A DNA stretch of 64,000 nucleotides. Source: Thermochaetoides thermophila DSM 1495 (Eukaryota > Ascomycota > Sordariomycetes > Sordariales > Chaetomiaceae). The position numbers and the translations under genes were made by a program. How positions within the stretch are numbered: position 1 is the stretch's first letter; every line of letters begins with the position of its first letter. The notes under the pieces were generated by a model. The model was not told the DNA's origin. It ran no database searches and worked only from the letters and a program-made list of their open reading frames with translations. Location: the NCBI RefSeq assembly GCF_000221225.1, contig NW_006383034.1:2783645-2847644 (forward strand), read 5' to 3'. This document shows positions 58,818-64,000 of this stretch, piece after piece.

Positions 58818-59190
58818 CTGCGTAAGATTTGGCGCCTTCCCTTCAGCCTTTACGCAAGCAACAATCGTCACTCTGTCAAATTCAGGTCGAGACCCTCGCT
58901 GCTATAAGGGATGGAGACTAATCACTCTCCTGTCAGTCTTTAGCGAGGGGATAGAGAGACTAAGAGCCAGGAGAATGACGGTAGCTGCAGTCCTTTCCGG
59001 AGTGATCCACCCGGATACCGCGGGAGCCATCCCGTCAAGATCGGCTCTGGACCTCGTGCAGACTCTCATCCACGACGCGGAGACGTAAGGCACGCTAAGT
59101 CTACCATAACCTCCTCATCACTCTAGACGTGGATTCAGCTTATCCGTCGGTCCAACCCCACCTGCTCAGGAAGGTGCTACTAGTCCTGTT
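58818..59190 (+). mobile_element. LINE reverse-transcriptase fragment (copy G)
   Basis: The plus frame reads FGAFPSAFTQATIVTLSNSGRDPRCYKGWR, then AGAIPSRSALDLVQTLIHDAET. After a frame break DVDSAYPSVQPHLLRKVL follows. These are RT motifs of the same family as copies B and D. The ends are lost: the left border is the LTR junction and the right fades at about 59190. Confidence 0.8.
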
Positions 59191-60528
59191 CATCAGTAAC
59201 ACACCAGTTTTTTCCCCTTTTGGGTTTTCCCGCGTGTATATAGTGTAGTTTAACCTGCTTGGCGGAATTTGATAACACCAAAGTTCTGTGCGACCTGGAT
59301 ACTAGTATCGTTTGGGTCTCAGAAATGGGACATTTTAAAGAGTAAAGAGCTTTCCAGTTATTTTCACGTTTTACACCTGAGCTTTACGTTCCGGTATTGA
59401 ACTAAAAAATAAGGACTAATGGAGTTCCAATGTTTCTCTTAGACTGGAAAATAACCAGGACTTCGAAAGCTGAATCTGGTCTAGTTGAATGTACTGTCAA
59501 TAAAGAAGGAGGCACGACGAAGAGAGGAAGAAGGAAAGAAGGTCATGTAGAAAGTTCGCTCGTATAGTAAGGATAGTGGCGAAGATATCTAACCCGAACG
59601 AGACAAATTTTCAACTCCAACGTGAACAGAATGCAAGGAAGCCTTTGGGAACGATGCAGCCAGGAGGCTGTTCAAAAGCGTGATACCTAACCAACCTGAC
59701 ATAATGGCAGTGCGGGGTAAAACTGAGTCAAAGCCAGCATCCCTCACACCCGCGGCAGAGTTCTTGTGCTCTGATTCGCGATAGACGCATCTTGTTTGGA
59801 ATATTTTACATGGGAAATAACTATGAATTGGCCCAAGCGGGTTTCCCGAAGCTATCCACACGGTGGCCTAAAATTTACGAGTTGAAGTGCACTGCTAAAG
59901 AATTGTACATACAGCATTACTGTATGGGGGGGTAGCAGAGTTGAGCTTGTTTTGCGCATTCATCAGCTAGGCGTCAAGGAGAGCCAGAAAGTTGCGGAGC
60001 TAGGACCAGCAACCGAAGTATTCAATCTGCTGCTCCAGCGCTGCGTTCATGCGTCTACTAACAATCAGAACACGTTGTTGGGTCACACAACTGCACAAAA
60101 ACGCTGCGCACAGGTGTTTGTCTGCCTTGAGCTTACGATTCAGCCTTAGCCCGCACCGTGTCAGGTTAGTTGGGCATATATCACTTATTTGAACGGCCAC
60201 CTGGCTGCATCATCCCCAAAAGGCCTTCTTGCATCCTATTCGCGTTGAAGCTGAGATTTTTTTCTTGTTCATGTAAGATCTCCTCTTCCTCAACGCCCTT
60301 ACCATACAAACGAGCTTTCTACGTGACTATCTTTTTCAACTTTCAGCGTGACTCCATTACCGACAGTACATCCAAACAGACCAGAGCCAACTTTCGAAGT
60401 CCTGTTTCTTTTCCAATTTTGGGAAAACAGTTTTTAACCTCAGAATCCTTGTGCTTTAACCTGAAGCCGAAACATAAGTCTTGGGGGTGGAAGGCGAAGA
60501 TAGCTGAAAAGTCCTCACCCTCGAAAAG
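59191..60528. other. Subtelomeric intergenic, nothing recognised
   Basis: Only short open frames. The right end is upstream sequence of the NACHT-ankyrin gene. Confidence 0.45.
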
Positions 60529-62912
60529 ATGTTCCACTTTGGAGACCTAAATGGTGATGGCCTCCAGGTTGGACAGAATCTGGGGGTTATCAACTATCAG
60601 CAAACAGGTTTTCCGAAATCTGATTGAACTTATAATCATCTTGTGATCGATCCTGAGCTGACAACTGTTCTACAAGAACAAAAAGGTGCAAAAATCCTCA
60701 ACTGGCTCTCTTTCCTGTCCAAAAAAGACTATTCGAAACAACAAGCCGACTTTCTGCGTCAAAGACAAGAAGGCACAGGACAGTGGTTTCTAGAATCTCG
60801 TCAGTTTAAGGAATGGTATAGTCTTTGTTTCCTCCGAACCTGGCTCATTCCTATTTTCCTCAAGCTAATTAGTCCACCAGGTTATCAACAAAGTCAGTAA
60901 CTCTATTCTGCCCTGGCATCCCTGGTGCTGCGAAGACTTTTATCGTATCAATCGTCATCGATTATCTCCAACGGAAATTAGGAGACCGTGACGTTGGCAT
61001 CGCATACTTATACTGTGACTACCGGCATATAGATAACCAGACAGTGGAGCAGCTCATTGCCAATCTCGTAAAGCAACTGTTCAGGAACAAGTTTCCACCG
61101 CCACCCGCAGTCACGGATGCCTATAACCGACATGAGAAGCATCGATCACAGCCATCATTGAGCGATCTCGAGGAGATGTTCCATGCTATTGCACCATTGT
61201 ATAAGGATGGAGTTTTTGTTATTGTTGATGCGTTGGACGAGTGTCAAATGAACGACAGTTTTCGTTCCAAATTCATTGAAACACTCCTGCCTCTTCAATC
61301 CAGAGGAGCTAATGTCAACCTTCTGGCCACATCCCGCCCTGTGCCTGATATTTTGGAAGCCTTCGATGGACACTCCACCCGCCTTGAGATCGTAGCTCAA
61401 AGAGACGATATCGAGCGATACATACGCAATCGGATGTCCAGTTTGCGCGCTGTTTGAAGTATCCAGACCTCCAACATGAGATCATCAGTTGCATTGCCAG
61501 TGTCGCAGATGGCATGTAAGTTATCAGTGCTCCATGACCAATGAGTTATTGATTTAATTGAGCATATGCTTACTTTCAAAGCCAGATTTCTACTCGTTCA
61601 TCTCTTCTTCGAGGCCTTGAAGGAAAAAGTTAGCGCAAAGCTTATCCGTAAAACACTGAATAAGCTTGCAGAAGACTCTAAGAAAAAAGAGCCAAAGCTT
61701 GCCCTATTACACCGGGCATATGACGATGCAATGGAGTGAATCAATGGGCAATCGGCTGGATACAAGGAGCTTGCCAAGAATGTGTTATCCTGGATCATCT
61801 GCGCTAAACATCCTCTCCAAACAATAGAGGTTCAGTATGCATGGGCTGTCAAGGACAGTGAAGATGAACTTGATGAAACCGCGATTCCTGATGTCGAAGA
61901 CATGCTTTCTGCATGTTGCGGGCTTGTTGTCATCGACAAAGAAAGCGAAATTATCCGACTTGTCCACTATACAGTTCAGGAATATTTCCAGGATACTTTG
62001 ACTCGGTGGTTTCCGACCGCCCATCTCGATATCGCCAGTACCTGCATATCATATCTTTTGTTTAAGGACTTTTCAGGTGGCCCTGTCAGGACATTTGAGG
62101 AGGCGCGTGTACGACTCAAAAAACCCCTCTTCACCTATGCTGTTGACTACTGGGGATATCATACATCTACGTGTTCCTCCTGCAATCCTCAGCTGCTTGA
62201 CTTATTAACGAACTCCGAATGGGTTAGTATGGTGGTGCAACTTTGTGCTATGTTTTCCAAGATCAGAGAGCGCTCTTGGCTCCTTGAGGATTCAAGCCTA
62301 AGTTTGGAGTACTTGAGCCCATCCCAGAATGCATTTCACATGGTTGGTGTCTACAGGCTCAATAATTTAGTCACTGTGCTCCTTGCCAATGCCGAGGATA
62401 TTGATCCTGACCAACGAGATAATCGAGGAAAAACGCCGCTGATTTGGGCTTCAGAGTATGGTCATACAAATGTAGTCGAAACGTTTTTATCAGATAGCCG
62501 AGTTGATCCAAACCGACAAGACAACGAGGGCCGAGAGCCGCTACATTGGGCAGCAGGGAATGGCAATACAGATGTTGTTAAAACTCTATTATCGAATGGC
62601 CGGATGGACCCAGACAGGAAGGATAGAGAGGGCCGAACGCCACTAAATTGGGCAGCACGGAATGGCCATACGGAGGTTGTCAAGACTCTGTTATCTGATG
62701 GGCGAGTTGAACCAAACCGACAAGATAACATTGGCCGAACGGCGCTGAGTTGGGCTGCACAGAATGGCCATACGGAGGTTGTCAAGACTCTGTTACGTGA
62801 TGGGCGAGTTGACCCAAGGCGGCAAGACAATTCAGGCCGAGCGGCGCTGAGTTGGGCCATATTGCGTAGACACGCGCAGGTTATAAAAGCTATATCTGAT
62901 TGGCGAATTTGA
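60529..62912 (+). pseudogene. Disrupted NACHT-ankyrin STAND/NLR gene
   Basis: The ATG at 60529 starts MFHFGDLNGDGLQVGQNL and a Gly/Asn-rich motif. TGA follows at 60625-60627. The same frame then continues into ILNWLSFLSKKDYSKQQADF and QEGTGQWFLESRQFKEW. An intron (60816-60880) joins to LSTKSVTLFCPGIPGAAKT, a Walker A in which the usual GKT is AKT. VFVIVDALDECQ is Walker B, followed by LLATSRPVPDI. A frameshift lies near 61453, before LKYPDLQHEIISCIASVADG. A second intron starts at 61516 (GTAAGT). A second TGA lies at 61737-61739 after DDAME, where Arg is usual. The C-terminus has about five ankyrin repeats ending at 62912. Both TGAs could be CGA-to-TGA changes. It lies less than 1 kb from the telomere array and is most likely non-functional. 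Confidence 0.8.
62410..62880 (+). repeat. Near-identical ankyrin-coding tandem repeats
   Basis: Units of 102 bases (34 codons), each reading close to GRTPLxWAAxNGHTEVVKTLLSxGRVDPxRQDN. About four to five copies are highly similar at base level, including silent positions. This points to recent duplication or gene conversion. Confidence 0.85.
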
Positions 62913-63174
62913 TCAATAGAACGATTGGAACTACTATAGCACTAGTTGCATTCCTTGAGATAATGCTAAGCTATCTGAGATGATATATAAATCCCTCAGT
63001 TGTCTATTTTGCATGTAGTTTGATTTTTCACTTTACATTTTAGATCTTTACGATCTCGGCTTGTGAAGGAAAAAGGGCTCTTTCTGGATGAGTGGGTTCC
63101 GTTCAACCATCGATTTTCATGACAAGGGAGGTGCTAGTTATCAAGTCTAGACATCGGCCCCCAACGACCCCGTG
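62913..63174. other. Spacer between NACHT-ankyrin remnant and LTR
   Basis: Nothing recognised. Confidence 0.4.
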
Positions 63175-63560
63175 TCACGACCAAGAGTGAGTATCTGGAA
63201 GAGTAGCTTCCGTGCGACTCACGGATCAGAGTAGAAGGGAGTTGTGGCCATCAAACTCGGATTTTCGCCGCGGCCGATGGAAGATGGGTAAAGTGTTCCT
63301 CAACACCGAAGGATATTGACTCAACAGATTGTGCAGTTGAGGAAGAAGGAGGGGAAGCCACAAGAGGGTAATAGGTGTAGATGGATTCCAAGTAGGGCCA
63401 TCTGGGGCAAGAAAACACTTTAGTCAGCCATACAAATAGTTGCTTACCAAATGGTGACGACAACGGGCAGTTTTGATGTGTGAAAACTTGTGTCTCTTAA
63501 AGCAGTAGCGTGGCTAGCGTCGAACGCATCTCAGGAGGAGTGTCTGGAAGGACACAGGAG
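63175..63560 (-). repeat. LTR-like repeat family 2, telomere-proximal copy
   Basis: The reverse complement begins TCCAGACACTCCTCCTGAGATGCG near 63556. It contains GTCACCATTTGGTAAGCAACTATTTGTATGGCTGACTAAAG and ends in the GCTACTCTTCCAGATACTC block, aligning with the copy at 58016 over almost its whole length. Confidence 0.7.
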
Positions 63561-63743
63561 GAGTGCTCTAGTTCGCGTTTCTGGAGCGAGGCAGGTGTCT
63601 TACAGCAAGGTCGAAGGCATCTCAGGAAGGCAGTATGGTTAGATTAGTAGTACGTTAGTGCGCAGGAGTGGGAAAAGGGGAAAACGTTATGGTAGGTATT
63701 GGACGTAAGCGCGTTACCATGTCACAAGCAAGGTTGATTGCAT

Positions 63744-63851
63744 AGGATGAGGATGAGGATGAGGATTAGGATCAGGATGAGGATGAGGATGAGGATTAGG
63801 ATTAGGATTAGGATGAGGATGAGGATGAGGATGAGGATGAGGATCAGTATT
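63744..63851 (+). repeat. Variant telomere-like hexamer array (AGGATG/AGGATT/AGGATC)
   Basis: There are 18 consecutive hexamers in perfect 6-base register with the telomere repeat. Twelve are AGGATG, with AGGATT units at positions 4 and 9-11, AGGATC at 5 and 17, and AGTATT as the last. They lead directly into AGGGTT repeats. Confidence 0.95.
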
Positions 63852-63885
63852 AGGGTTAGGGTTAGGGTTAGGGTTAGGGTTAGGG

Positions 63886-63926
<41 letters not shown>

Positions 63927-64000
63927 GGTTAGGGTTAGGGTTAGGGTTAGGGTTAGGGTTAGGGTTAGGGTTAGGGTTAGGGTTAGGGTTAGGGTTAGGG
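63852..64000 (+). repeat. Telomere, (TTAGGG)n
   Basis: There are about 25 TTAGGG units running to the end of the window, with one 7-base TTTAGGG variant around 63904-63910. The G-rich strand runs 5' to 3' toward the end, so this is a right chromosome end. Confidence 0.99.

Noticed and set aside
62462..62860. 132-codon minus-strand frame with repeated FGSTRPS-like units
   Set aside because: It is the antisense reading of the ankyrin repeats; its periodicity comes from the plus-strand repeat.
62410..62880. CRISPR-like direct repeats
   Set aside because: The 102-base units are continuous coding repeats without spacers, in a eukaryotic genome.

Overview
The window is the right end of a chromosome of a filamentous ascomycete. 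It closes in about 150 bases of TTAGGG telomere repeat. Short introns with GTAAGT-like donors and CTAAC/CTGAC branch sites, fungal-type NACHT proteins, a GH11 xylanase, a proteinase-K-like subtilisin, Tad-like LINEs and solo LTRs all fit a Sordariomycete. I cannot name the species from sequence alone.

Layout. Bases 1-3315 hold a large minus-strand STAND/NLR gene (alpha/beta hydrolase, NACHT, WD40-like) that runs off the left edge. Bases 4373-8180 carry two housekeeping genes: argininosuccinate lyase and a vacuolar amino-acid transporter. Bases 8.5-19 kb are a decay zone with a MYND/pRiA4b-ORF3-like pseudogene, one GNAT gene, a SNF2 helicase pseudogene, a LINE 3' fragment and several solo LTRs. 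A longer but multiply broken LINE fills 19.1-22.6 kb, with an overgrown TTTA/TCTA microsatellite at its tail. Bases 23.4-37.8 kb hold accessory genes for the cell surface and secretion: a single-pass membrane protein, a GH11 xylanase, a second cysteine-rich membrane protein, a subtilisin and an acidic protein of unknown function. After another broken LINE (39.1-41.1 kb) comes a metabolic block at 44.7-57.6 kb: Rieske/AIF-like oxidoreductase, cytochrome P450, a 66-residue membrane protein, a zinc alcohol/formaldehyde-dehydrogenase-like enzyme and an MFS sugar transporter. The last 6 kb are nested LTR and LINE debris, a disrupted NACHT-ankyrin gene, variant telomeric hexamers and the telomere.

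How it fits together. The secreted xylanase and protease, the two membrane proteins with cysteine-rich ectodomains and the sugar transporter fit growth on plant or animal polymers. The P450, Rieske flavoprotein and dehydrogenase look like an oxidative or detoxifying set, but there is no PKS, NRPS or terpene synthase, so I do not call a biosynthetic cluster. Two NLR-type genes bracket the window. The telomere-proximal one begins with a short Gly/Asn-rich motif resembling fungal amyloid-signalling motifs and carries two TGA codons and a frameshift. Every LINE copy is defective.

Exon joins were worked out by hand from splice signals and frame continuity. No database search was possible.
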